Below are positions 9,145-17,400 of a DNA stretch of 34,177 nt, one piece after another (the first letter of the stretch is position 1; each line of letters opens with the position of its first letter). Origin of the DNA: UKL13-2 sp044346745 (GTDB lineage Bacteria; Pseudomonadota; Gammaproteobacteria; Burkholderiales; Usitatibacteraceae); contig JBIIYQ010000020.1 of NCBI GenBank assembly GCA_044346745.1, positions 1 to 34,177 on the forward strand, given 5' to 3'. Made by a program: the position numbers and the translations under genes. The notes under the pieces are model-generated. The model saw nothing but the letters and a program-made list of their open reading frames with translations, ran no database searches and was not told the DNA's origin.

Positions 9145-9194
9145 ATTTTCAGGGACTCGTGTACAAGTACGTACACGTCGTCCCCGAAAATGCG
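9145..9194. repeat. Long imperfect hairpin between the two permease genes
   Basis: Arms CGTGTAC (9158-9164) and GTACACG (9171-9177) enclose a 6-base loop. Beyond a small bulge the pairing continues through CAGGGAC with GTCCCCG and ATTTT with AAAAT, giving roughly 18 paired positions. An 11-bp direct repeat, CGCATCTGCGT, flanks it at 9122-9132 and 9205-9215. The 247-bp gap 9106-9352 has no convincing gene and looks like a dispersed intergenic repeat, though copy number cannot be judged from one window. It could affect relative expression of the two permeases. Confidence 0.6.
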
Positions 9195-9300
9195 ACCTGC
9201 GCCTCGCATCTGCGTGATCCTTTTGGCTTTCAGGCCAACCGACATGAGGTTGTTGCACGTTTTCCCTCTCCCCAACCCCTCTGCTGCGCTTCAAGTGTTC

Positions 9301-9317
9301 CCTTGTCCCGCAAGGGG
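9301..9317. repeat. Short hairpin within a C-rich repeat-like tract
   Basis: CCCTTG and CAAGGG pair around a TCCCG loop, inside a tract that runs CCCTCTCCCCAACCCCTCT... before it and GGGGCGCGGGG after it. Such 'CCCTCTCCCC' tracts are common intergenic debris in proteobacteria (general knowledge). It lies about 35 bp before the second permease start and has no T-run, so it is a poor terminator. Confidence 0.4.
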
Positions 9318-9352
9318 CGCGGGGCTAGTAGCTGCGATTTAAGGAGTTCCAT

Positions 9353-10420
9353 ATGAGTGCTGTCCTAAATCAACCGCCATCGGCGCCTGTCGCCGCACCG
9401 CTGCACCAGCCGTCCCCCGGACTTTGGACGCTGGCCTGGCGTCGACTCAAGCGAGACAAGATCGGTATGACTGCGCTGGTCGTTGTCATTTTCTTCCTCT
9501 TGCTCATGGCGGGGTCGTACACCGGTCTCGTGGCCAAGAACTGGTCGAAGGAAGTCGGTGTTTCATACGCCAACCCGAGTTTTATGGCGGGTTCGGAAAA
9601 TCTTGAGGCAGCCCAGGCGGCACAGAAGGACACTTCCGCAAAAGTGCCATTCGTTGATTTGTCCGACATTGATCCGCTCGCTCCAAAGTATGAAGAGTGG
9701 GCCAAACGGACCGCGGAAATCAAGATTACCGACACCCCGCGCGCCGATACACTTCTGTTTGGTGGCGACAAGTGGGGCCGCGACGTTATTCAGAAAGCCA
9801 TCAAGGGTGCTGAAACGTCGATTTTTGTCGGTCTGGTTGCGGCGCTGCTGGCAACCATTATCGGCACGGTCCTCGGGGCAATCTCAGGTTACATGGGCGG
9901 CAAGACCGGCGACTTTTTGGAGTGGTTCTACAACGTCTTCACCTCGATTCCGTACATCCTCCTCATCCTCGCATTTGCCGCGGTGTTCAAGCGGGGTCTC
10001 GATACCATCATTTTCATCCTGGCGTTCACCGGCTGGACTGGTATCTACCGTTTGGTGCGTGCCGAGTACATCAAACATGCTTCACGCGAATACGTCAAAG
10101 CCGCGCAAGCGATCGGTGCGTCCCACACCCGCCGTATGTTTGTTCACATCCTGCCAAACGTCTCACACGTTTGTTTGGTTCAGCTGTCGCAACACGTCGT
10201 CCAGTTCATCAAGGCCGAAGTGATCTTGTCCTTCCTGGGTTTGGGCGTGCCGGTCGATTCCGTCTCATGGGGCACCATGCTTGCCGAGGCGCAATCCGAG
10301 TTGGTGATCGGCAAATGGTGGCAACTTGTTGCTGCGTCGGTTTCGATGGCGTTACTCGTCACGGCTTTCTCGATGCTCACGGATTCACTGCGTGATGCGC
10401 TCGATCCAAAAATTAAGTGA
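9353..10420 (+). CDS. ABC transporter permease, DppC/OppC type
   Basis: This 355-aa inner-membrane permease is the partner of the DppB-like protein. Helix 1 is at about residues 38-58 after a cytoplasmic N-terminal tail (LWTLAWRRLKRDKIGM). The ATPase-contacting loop EYVKAAQAIGASHTRRMF is near residues 245-262, and the C-terminus is typical (TDSLRDALDPKIK). A periplasmic insert of about 70 residues (60-130, containing NLEAAQAAQKDTSAK and PLAPKYEEWAKR) makes it longer than many DppC proteins. GGAG sits upstream of the ATG. The gene is separated from the first permease by 247 bp of repeat-like sequence, but gene order and function argue for one operon. Confidence 0.94.
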   Translation: MSAVLNQPPSAPVAAPLHQPSPGLWTLAWRRLKRDKIGMTALVVVIFFLLLMAGSYTGLVAKNWSKEVGVSYANPSFMAGSENLEAAQAAQKDTSAKVPFVDLSDIDPLAPKYEEWAKRTAEIKITDTPRADTLLFGGDKWGRDVIQKAIKGAETSIFVGLVAALLATIIGTVLGAISGYMGGKTGDFLEWFYNVFTSIPYILLILAFAAVFKRGLDTIIFILAFTGWTGIYRLVRAEYIKHASREYVKAAQAIGASHTRRMFVHILPNVSHVCLVQLSQHVVQFIKAEVILSFLGLGVPVDSVSWGTMLAEAQSELVIGKWWQLVAASVSMALLVTAFSMLTDSLRDALDPKIK

Positions 10421-10422
10421 CA

Positions 10423-10464
10423 GATTTTCTTGCGAAATTCTGCAGAAATTTCGCATAGAAAATC
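10423..10464. repeat. Stem-loop just after the DppC-like gene
   Basis: GATTTTC (10423-10429) pairs with GAAAATC (10458-10464), and GCGAAATT (10432-10439) with AATTTCGC (10447-10454), with only a small internal bulge. It begins 3 bases after the permease stop. There is no T-run, so attenuation, mRNA stabilisation or partial termination before the ATPase gene are all possible. Its function is unknown. Confidence 0.6.
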
Positions 10465-10467
10465 GTC

Positions 10468-10487
10468 ATCCCCGCGCAGGCGGGGAT
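10468..10487. repeat. dRS3-like GC hairpin, ATCCCCGC-N4-GCGGGGAT
   Basis: This is a perfect 8-bp inverted repeat with loop GCAG. Its form resembles the neisserial dRS3 element (ATTCCC-N8-GGGAAT) and the 'CCCGCGCAGGCGGG' repeats scattered through many beta- and gammaproteobacterial genomes. It lies immediately downstream of another stem-loop and 28 bp before the ATPase start. It is probably a dispersed repeat, but copy number cannot be tested here. Confidence 0.55.
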
Positions 10488-10515
10488 CCAAGTTAATCAC
10501 TAGGTGAACACAAAA

Positions 10516-12216
10516 ATGGATAACCTACTCGAAGTACAAAACCTCAACGTCAAGTTTCGCCTCGACGGCGGGACGATCTTTGATGCCGTCAAAGGTGTTT
10601 CCTTTGATGTTCCGCGCAACTCGACGGTCGCCCTCGTGGGTGAATCCGGCTCAGGCAAATCGGTTTCGGCGATGTCGATCGTGCGCCTGCTTCCACCCGA
10701 GCAGGCCATCCTGTCGCTGGATAGCAAGATCTTGTTCAATGGCCAGAACTTGCTGACGCTGGAAGATGCGCCGATGCGCAGCATCCGCGGCAAAGATATC
10801 TCGGTAATTTTCCAAGAGCCGATGACCTCTCTGAACCCGGTCTTTACCTGCGGCGACCAAATCGCCGAGACGCTGCGGCTGCACATGGGGATGACGCGTA
10901 AACAGGCGTGGGCCCGTGCGGAAGAGTTGATGAATGAAGTGGGCATTCCGACGCCGAAGTTGCGGATGCATTCATTCCCGCACGAAATGTCTGGTGGTCA
11001 GCAACAGCGTGTGATGATCGCGATGGCGATTGCCTGCGAGCCGAAGTTGTTGATTGCAGACGAGCCAACCACGGCGCTCGACGTGACCATCCAGAAGCAG
11101 ATTTTGGATTTGATCGGATCACTGCAACAGAAACACAAGATGTCGGTGTTGTTTATCACTCACGATTTGGCGGTGGTCGGTGAGATCGCAGATCACGTCG
11201 TGGTGATGCAGCAAGGCGAGATCAAAGAGAAGGGTACGGCCAAAGCAATTTTTGAAGCACCGCAGCATCCGTATACAAAAGCCTTGCTCTCGTGCCGTCC
11301 GAATGTGGACTCGCGCCCGAAGCGTCTGCCTGTCATCGAGGACTTCCTGCGCCCAGAAGGATTGAGTCCGGAGAATCTCACACAGCAAACGCGTGGTTAT
11401 GCGCCTGACGATGAAATCGTACTTGACGTCCGCAATCTGTCAAAACGATTTCAACTCAAGGACGGACTATTTAAGAAGCGTGAAGTCGCCGCTGTAAAAG
11501 GCGCGTCGTTCAAACTGGCGCGCGGCAAGACGCTCGGCTTGGTGGGGGAATCAGGTTCGGGCAAGACCACCGTCGGCCTGACACTCATGCGTTTGCATAG
11601 CGCCTCGGGTGGCGAAGTGTTGTTTGATGGCGTTGATTTGCTGAAGCTCTCCGAGAAGGAGATGATGAAGTACAAGCGCCGCATCCAAATCGTTTTCCAG
11701 AATCCGTATGCCTCGTTGAACCCGCGCTTTACCGTCGGGCAAATCTTGTTGGAGCCGATGAACATTCACAAGATCGGTGCCAATGAGCAGGAACGTGTGC
11801 AGATGGCGATGGCGTTACTGAAACGTGTCGGAATGCCCGAGGTGTCGTTCTACAAATACCCACACGAGTTTTCCGGCGGCCAACGTCAGCGTATTGCAAT
11901 CGCACGCTGCCTGACGATGAAGCCGGATGTGCTGATCTGTGACGAATCGGTATCGGCCTTGGACGTTTCCGTGCAGGCGCAGGTGCTTAACCTGTTGCAG
12001 GACCTGCAAGACGAGTACAAGATGAGTTACATCTTTATCTCGCACGACTTGGCGGTGGTGAAGTACATCTCTGATGAGGTGATGGTGATGTCCGAAGGTG
12101 ATGTTGTCGAAGTCGCGAACTCCGACGAGATTTACCTCAACCCGAAGCAGGAATACACCAAGCGGTTGTTGGGTTCCATTCCGAAGGGTTGGCAGGAAGG
12201 CAAAGAAGCGGCTTAG
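10516..12216 (+). CDS. ABC transporter ATP-binding protein, fused DppD-DppF type (two nucleotide-binding domains)
   Basis: This 566-aa cytoplasmic ATPase energises the peptide-type importer. Domain 1 has Walker A GESGSGKS (42-49), signature SGGQQQ (from 159) and Walker B LLIADEP (from 178). Domain 2 has Walker A GESGSGKTT (344-352), signature SGGQRQ (from 453) and Walker B VLICDES with Asp476-Glu477. Each domain ends with the His-switch motif (ITHDLAVV, ISHDLAVV). The oligopeptide-family C-terminal segment (HPYTKALLSCRPN) follows domain 1, so one gene replaces dppD and dppF. I chose the ATG at 10516, with AGGTGA eight bases upstream, over the GTG at 10504, which has none. It ends the importer operon. 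Confidence 0.96.
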   Translation: MDNLLEVQNLNVKFRLDGGTIFDAVKGVSFDVPRNSTVALVGESGSGKSVSAMSIVRLLPPEQAILSLDSKILFNGQNLLTLEDAPMRSIRGKDISVIFQEPMTSLNPVFTCGDQIAETLRLHMGMTRKQAWARAEELMNEVGIPTPKLRMHSFPHEMSGGQQQRVMIAMAIACEPKLLIADEPTTALDVTIQKQILDLIGSLQQKHKMSVLFITHDLAVVGEIADHVVVMQQGEIKEKGTAKAIFEAPQHPYTKALLSCRPNVDSRPKRLPVIEDFLRPEGLSPENLTQQTRGYAPDDEIVLDVRNLSKRFQLKDGLFKKREVAAVKGASFKLARGKTLGLVGESGSGKTTVGLTLMRLHSASGGEVLFDGVDLLKLSEKEMMKYKRRIQIVFQNPYASLNPRFTVGQILLEPMNIHKIGANEQERVQMAMALLKRVGMPEVSFYKYPHEFSGGQRQRIAIARCLTMKPDVLICDESVSALDVSVQAQVLNLLQDLQDEYKMSYIFISHDLAVVKYISDEVMVMSEGDVVEVANSDEIYLNPKQEYTKRLLGSIPKGWQEGKEAA

Positions 12217-12288
12217 ACAAACTCTTTATTCCGCGGGCATTTCCAGCCAAATTGTGCTGAAGATGCCCGTAGATAAAGGAGTTTTGTC
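12216..12288. terminator. Large bidirectional inverted repeat between convergent genes
   Basis: The outer arms GACAAACTCTTTAT and ATAAAGGAGTTTTGTC pair with a small bulge. The inner arms CGGGCAT (12234-12240) and ATGCCCG (12263-12269), then CAGC and GCTG, continue the stem. It spans the whole gap between the ATPase stop (12216) and the mltD stop (12287). It is most likely a shared terminator or cruciform for the two converging transcripts, although a classical T-run is weak. Confidence 0.65.
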
Positions 12289-14134
12289 AGCCGGTGACAG
12301 TCAGTCTAAGCCCAGGCCGTAGTACCGCATTCGCCTTCAACCGATTCAACGCGAGTAGCGCGTCGACACTGGTTTGAAATTTACGCGCGATGGCGTAGAG
12401 GGTATCGCCATTGCGAACGGTGTAGGTCACAGCGGCGTTTGCCTTAGCGCGGTTCGGTGTATTGGCAACAACCTTTGCGCTGGCCGCGCCCCTTGAAAGA
12501 GACGGCTTGCCAGCATCGGCTACCACCGGCGTCTCGAAGTTACCGGCCGCACTACTTGGTACCCGCAAGCTCTGTCCAAGTGTCACCGTGTTGCCGACCA
12601 ACTGGTTTTCCGCCTTCAGCGCGACGAGAGGTATACCAGCGCGTTTGGCAATATTAAATAAGGTGTCGCCTTTCACAACGCGGTAGGCGATCCACATCGA
12701 GGCAACGGTATCGCCCGGCATGGCCTCTGAATTGGACTCACCAGCGTCAGATGAAGCCATACTCGCGTCGGATAAACTCGCTGTCGTTGCTGACATTACG
12801 GCAGCAGTCGTCGCTTCCGGCGGTTCAATTTTGGTCACGCGCCCCAATCCGGCAAACTGAATCGGATCCGACTTAGAAGGCCCTTTGATCAACGGGCCAT
12901 TGTCGCCGTCGATACCCGTGGCCGTGCCGTACAACTGTTCACGCTTTAGCAACACCTTCTGTTCAAACGCCGCGAGGATCGCACTTGCATCCTTGGGGTT
13001 TGGTGCCATGAAGTTGGCCGGCGCGGTGAATCTGCCCTTGCGTTCCTTAAAGGGGCCGTTGGTCGCCCGTAGGTAAGCCGCCGTCATGCCGTGCCGGCGA
13101 GCCACGGCGTCTACCGCCTCACCGCGTTTGGCCGATACCGCAGTCCACGACACCATAGGCGCATTCAGCGACTTATAAAGGTCGAGGTTAAAGCGAAAGA
13201 TGTCGGCGTGTTCGATCGGCACCAAAAAATACCCCGTGCCGGAAGCGGCCACCGGGCGGTTAAACGAAGGATTGAGTTGCGCGAAGGATTCAGGTTCCAT
13301 TTCGGCAAGTTTTGCGGCGAGACTGACATCGATCTTTTCCGGTGCCGGCACCATCGTAAAGAACGGACGATTTTCAACGGCGGGCAATTCGATGCCGTAA
13401 CTCGCTGGCGACAAGATGATGTTCTTCACCGCGATTAACTTTGGAACGTAGGCTTTGGTTTCGTTCGGCAAGCGTAGATTAACAAAATCAGTCGGTAGCC
13501 CTCTGCGCTGGTTATAGACGATGGCGCGGCCGACACAGCCTTCGCCGCAGTTGTAGGCGGCAAATGCCAGTTCCCAAGAGTTGAACATGCCGTACAACTT
13601 GGTCAGGTAGTCGAGTGCGGCATTGGTGGAGAGCAACACATCGCGGCGGTTGTCTGTCAGGAAATCTTGCTTCAAGCCAAAGTTTTTGCCGGTCGAGGGG
13701 ATGAATTGCCACATTCCGGATGCATGCGCGCGCGAATATGCCTGTGGGTTAAACGCACTTTCGATAATTGGAAGCAGGACGATCTCAGTCGGCAGCCCGC
13801 GTTTCTCGACTTCTTCGATGATGTGGTGCATGTAACGCGCACCACGCTCGACAAAGCGATTGATGTAGTCCGGACGATTGGCGTACCAAAGTTCTTGGCT
13901 TTGGACGAGGGGCGACACCAGTTCGCCCATGACAAAGCCGCGACGAACACGCTGCCAAAGGTCAGTTTCGACCGGCGCTGTCGTGGCATCTAGAGATGCC
14001 GACGGCGTTTTAGCTTTAGACGTTCCAGCCGCGTTATCCGGCGCGATGGGCGGCAAATCATTTGCTGCAAGCACAGCAAAACTCGGGCAAGCCAGAAAGA
14101 GTGCGAGCGCGCAAATCCAAGAGGGGCGAGACAT
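12287..14134 (-). CDS. mltD: Membrane-bound lytic murein transglycosylase D with LysM domains
   Basis: MltD cleaves peptidoglycan glycan strands to 1,6-anhydromuropeptides in the periplasm. A signal peptide covers residues 1-24 (from MSRPSWICAL to AVLAAND). The SLT catalytic domain carries the general-acid Glu125 in LLPIIESAFNPQA, then SGMWQFIPSTGK and AFAAYNCGEG. Two clear C-terminal LysM domains follow (YRVVKGDTLFNIAKRAG and YTVRNGDTLYAIARKFQ), and a degenerate third lies before them (RGEAVDAVARRHG). The first frame start at 14215 would put 27 residues before the signal peptide, so I chose ATG 14134 (615 aa). No lipobox Cys is obvious at the cleavage site, unlike E. coli MltD. Confidence 0.93.
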   Translation of the reverse strand: MSRPSWICALALFLACPSFAVLAANDLPPIAPDNAAGTSKAKTPSASLDATTAPVETDLWQRVRRGFVMGELVSPLVQSQELWYANRPDYINRFVERGARYMHHIIEEVEKRGLPTEIVLLPIIESAFNPQAYSRAHASGMWQFIPSTGKNFGLKQDFLTDNRRDVLLSTNAALDYLTKLYGMFNSWELAFAAYNCGEGCVGRAIVYNQRRGLPTDFVNLRLPNETKAYVPKLIAVKNIILSPASYGIELPAVENRPFFTMVPAPEKIDVSLAAKLAEMEPESFAQLNPSFNRPVAASGTGYFLVPIEHADIFRFNLDLYKSLNAPMVSWTAVSAKRGEAVDAVARRHGMTAAYLRATNGPFKERKGRFTAPANFMAPNPKDASAILAAFEQKVLLKREQLYGTATGIDGDNGPLIKGPSKSDPIQFAGLGRVTKIEPPEATTAAVMSATTASLSDASMASSDAGESNSEAMPGDTVASMWIAYRVVKGDTLFNIAKRAGIPLVALKAENQLVGNTVTLGQSLRVPSSAAGNFETPVVADAGKPSLSRGAASAKVVANTPNRAKANAAVTYTVRNGDTLYAIARKFQTSVDALLALNRLKANAVLRPGLRLTVTG

Positions 14135-14140
14135 GCACGA

Positions 14141-14146
14141 ATTATA
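14141..14146 (-). promoter_or_regulatory. Consensus -10 box (TATAAT) directly before mltD
   Basis: On the minus strand TATAAT lies 6 bases before the mltD ATG at 14134, which would place transcription start at or next to the A of the start codon. No good -35 is seen at 16-18 bp. No Shine-Dalgarno precedes the ATG. Both points would fit a leaderless transcript, but a chance match is possible. Confidence 0.35.
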
Positions 14147-14353
14147 GCCGCCAGCAGATCGCAAGTTGATTGTGAGGCGTCGCACCGGCGTTCGACGTTG
14201 CGACACCTTGATCATGTCCTGTTCTGTAAAGTTAGTCCTCTATCAGCTTTTTATGCCGGCAGCTAAGCGGCGCACAGCCTTGAACGAAGTGTGATTAAAA
14301 AACGATCATCCCATTAACAGATCCTTGCCTACATCTTTCTTCGATTGTATTCT

Positions 14354-14377
14354 CCGCCATCGAACATAAAATGGCGG
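14354..14377. promoter_or_regulatory. Inverted repeat CCGCCAT-N10-ATGGCGG upstream of the giant lipoprotein gene
   Basis: This perfect 7-bp inverted repeat lies about 50 bp before the 14429 start, just upstream of a TTGACA (14383-14388) that resembles a -35 box but has no fitting -10 at normal spacing. It could be an operator in the divergent mltD / lipoprotein promoter region. I see nothing else in 14147-14428 beyond AT-rich promoter-like sequence. Confidence 0.3.
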
Positions 14378-14428
14378 TTACATTGACAACAACGGTCTCA
14401 CCAAAAGACGTAAGAAAGTGGCTTAACG

Positions 14429-17400
14429 ATGCGACTGATTAATGGTTTGATTGCAGCGGCAATCACGGCGCTGGCAGGATGTTCGACGATGCCAGCCCCT
14501 GAATATTCAATTTCCAATCCGATTGTTCAAAAGTCGCTGAGTGGGGTTTCATGCCCTGACCAGCCAACAATCGAAAGCGTTTCTGCGAGCTTGCAGATCA
14601 CGGCGGCAAACCTTGAAACGGTGCTCAAAAATCGCGCTGTTTCCTTAACGGATTTTTGCGCAGCGTCAGCCGAGAGAAAGATGAGACACCTGACTAAAGG
14701 TGTGGTGGCACGAACCGGTGAGTACCCCGGCGGCGCAGACCAATACTTCCGCTTGCTGCGGATGGGCGGCGACGTTGAGGGACACCAGAAGCGCTACGCT
14801 GATGCTGCGAAACAGGCGTTCGAAGAACGAGAAACCGCTCTAAAAGAGTTAGCTGCACAGCCGGGCTTTAATCGTAAAGCGGCCGCAGTTTGGGACAACC
14901 TGGGTCCGGGCAATGTCGGCGGTCGTATTCGTTCGATTCTTGTAGACCCAACGAACCCCAACATCGTTTGGTTGGGCGCGGTAACGGGAGGAGTTTGGAA
15001 ATCCTTGGATGGCGGTAACTCCTGGCGGTCCACAACAGACGCGCTGGGTTATGTCGGCATATTTAGCCTCACGATGATGCCCGGAAACCCGAACACGATC
15101 TTTGCCACGACGGGTGAATATGCAAATTCGTCAGGCCCTGGAATCATCGTCACCCGAGATGGCGGCAATAGTTGGAGCCTCATCAAGCCTGCAGGTGGCG
15201 CCGGTACCGCCCTTGCGTTGGCACGAAGTCTTGTAATTCACCCAACACAGACAAATCTCATGCTGGTTTCAGCGGACTATCAGGGGATATGGGGGAGTAG
15301 CGATGGTGGGGTAACTTGGCAGCAGCGACTGAACACCAGCGTAACTTCAGGCAGCAGCACGTCATATTTCAGCGTCAAATGGCTGCGCCAAGACCCAAAC
15401 AACGCCAACAACCTTATCGCCAATACGACGTATCGAGGAATTTTAGTCTCAAGTGATTTTGGATTGACTTGGAGTTATGCGAACGGATTTCAGGGGAATG
15501 ACAGCAATGACTTTCGCGACATTCACTTCGCTTATGCGAAATCCACTCCGGGAAGAATCTACGCTTCAATCACCGCAAAATCGGGCGATGCCAACAAGCG
15601 ATACGAGATTTGGCGCTCGGATAACGGTGGCAAAGATTGGGTGTATTTGGCTCGAGCCTCTTCTTCGACTTGGGGGGCTACGGACCGATCCCAAGGTGGT
15701 TACAACCATGTCCTTTGGGTAAACCCGACTAACGCGAATCACCTCCTACTAGGCGAAGTTGTCTTGCTGCAATCGTTGGACGGCGGCAGCACATGGGCTA
15801 TGGTTAATGACTATGCGACCCGTCCTGTCTCGTCGGCCAACTTGCCGTTCCCCACGGCCGCCCTTGCAAATGGAGGATCCAATGTCTGGCTTCATCCGGA
15901 TCACCACGTTATTCTTACTGACCCCAACTTCAACGGGTCAACTAACCGGCGAGTGTGGTTTGGCAATGATGGCGGCATTTGGCGTACCGACGATGTGACT
16001 CAGCTGCGAGTGGATCCTGTTTCATACACAGACTATGGGACGAGGGTCGGGCCGCTGAAGTACCTGAATAACGATCTGCGCATTACCCAGAGCTATTTTG
16101 TCAATGGCTCTGCATGGTTGGGCGGCGCAATCATTACGGGCCTGCAGGATAACGGCACGACGATGTATCGAGGCGACGCCGCCAATTGGTGGCAACCGAC
16201 TGGCGGCGACGGCATGCGTGCGGCGTTTAATCCGAACAACCCGTTTCAGTTTTTGACGACCTATCAGCAGGGTGCAGTGTCACAAGTGAATTTGACCGAG
16301 ACAGGGGTGACCTCCAAGCAAATTTGGGCAGGCTCGGAATCGGACCCATTCTTCACCTACATCGAACAAAACAGAAATAGCCCCAACCGGGTTTACATGA
16401 TGAACACGTCGCTTTGGGCAAGCGATGATATTTGGAGCGCGGCGCCAACACGAAAGCAAATTCTCGGTCCTGACCCTGCGGACGCAAAAAACAACATCGT
16501 CGCGGCAACGGTTGCCCCAAGTAACGCGAACAGCGTCTGGGTGATTAGGCGAGACGGCGGCCTGGTGCAAAAGACTTCAAACGCATTGGACGCTACTCCG
16601 AGTTGGCAGAGCTATAAATTGCCCATCGGAACTTCCGGGTATGGGACGCGGCTTTTCATTGACCCATCAGATTCCAATCGAGTCTATGCGACGTTTGGCT
16701 GGACCCAGGCAAGCAAATCCATTTTTCGCACCATCGATGGCGGAGCGACCTGGCAGGACATCACCGGCACTCTGGGCAACCGCTATGTGTACACAGTGAC
16801 GCAGCATCCCCTTAAAAACACAATGCTTTACGCAGGGACTGAGTTTGGGCTTTATACAAGCGAGAACGATGGGGCTTCGTGGAAATTAGCGCCAGACCTT
16901 GCACCCGGTGTCGCGATCGAAGACTTGCAATGGTTTGATAATCGAACCCTCCTCATCGCATCGTACGGGAGAGGCGTCTTTCGCGCATCCAATCCGTCGG
17001 TCGATATTGTTGGGGACGGCGCGGCGCAGACAATCAATTTTCCTGCAGGCCAATCTGTGAGAGTTTCTGCTGGTACGACGACGCCAAACGCTTCGGCGTC
17101 GTCAAACCTACCATTGAATTTTACGAGCCTGACGCCGTCGGTCTGTTTGGCAAATGACAGGACTGTTACCTTGGTAAAGCGCGGATCCTGTCAGCTCAAG
17201 GCATTTCAAGTGGGTGACCGTAATTTCTTACCCGCCGAGCCGGTTACGCAAACAATAGAAGTTCTAGATTTGAGTGCGCAGCTAGTGGCGTCGGCTCTCT
17301 CAGTTGTGCAGCCCGGGCAATCATACTTTGGCCGGTTACTGATAGGCGGCTCTCAGCCACCAAATTCAGTCAGCGTTTCTGGGCTTCCGGCGGGTTTGAT

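Noticed and set aside
14383..14388. TTGACA as a -35 box for the giant lipoprotein gene
   Set aside because: No acceptable -10 hexamer lies 15-19 bp downstream.
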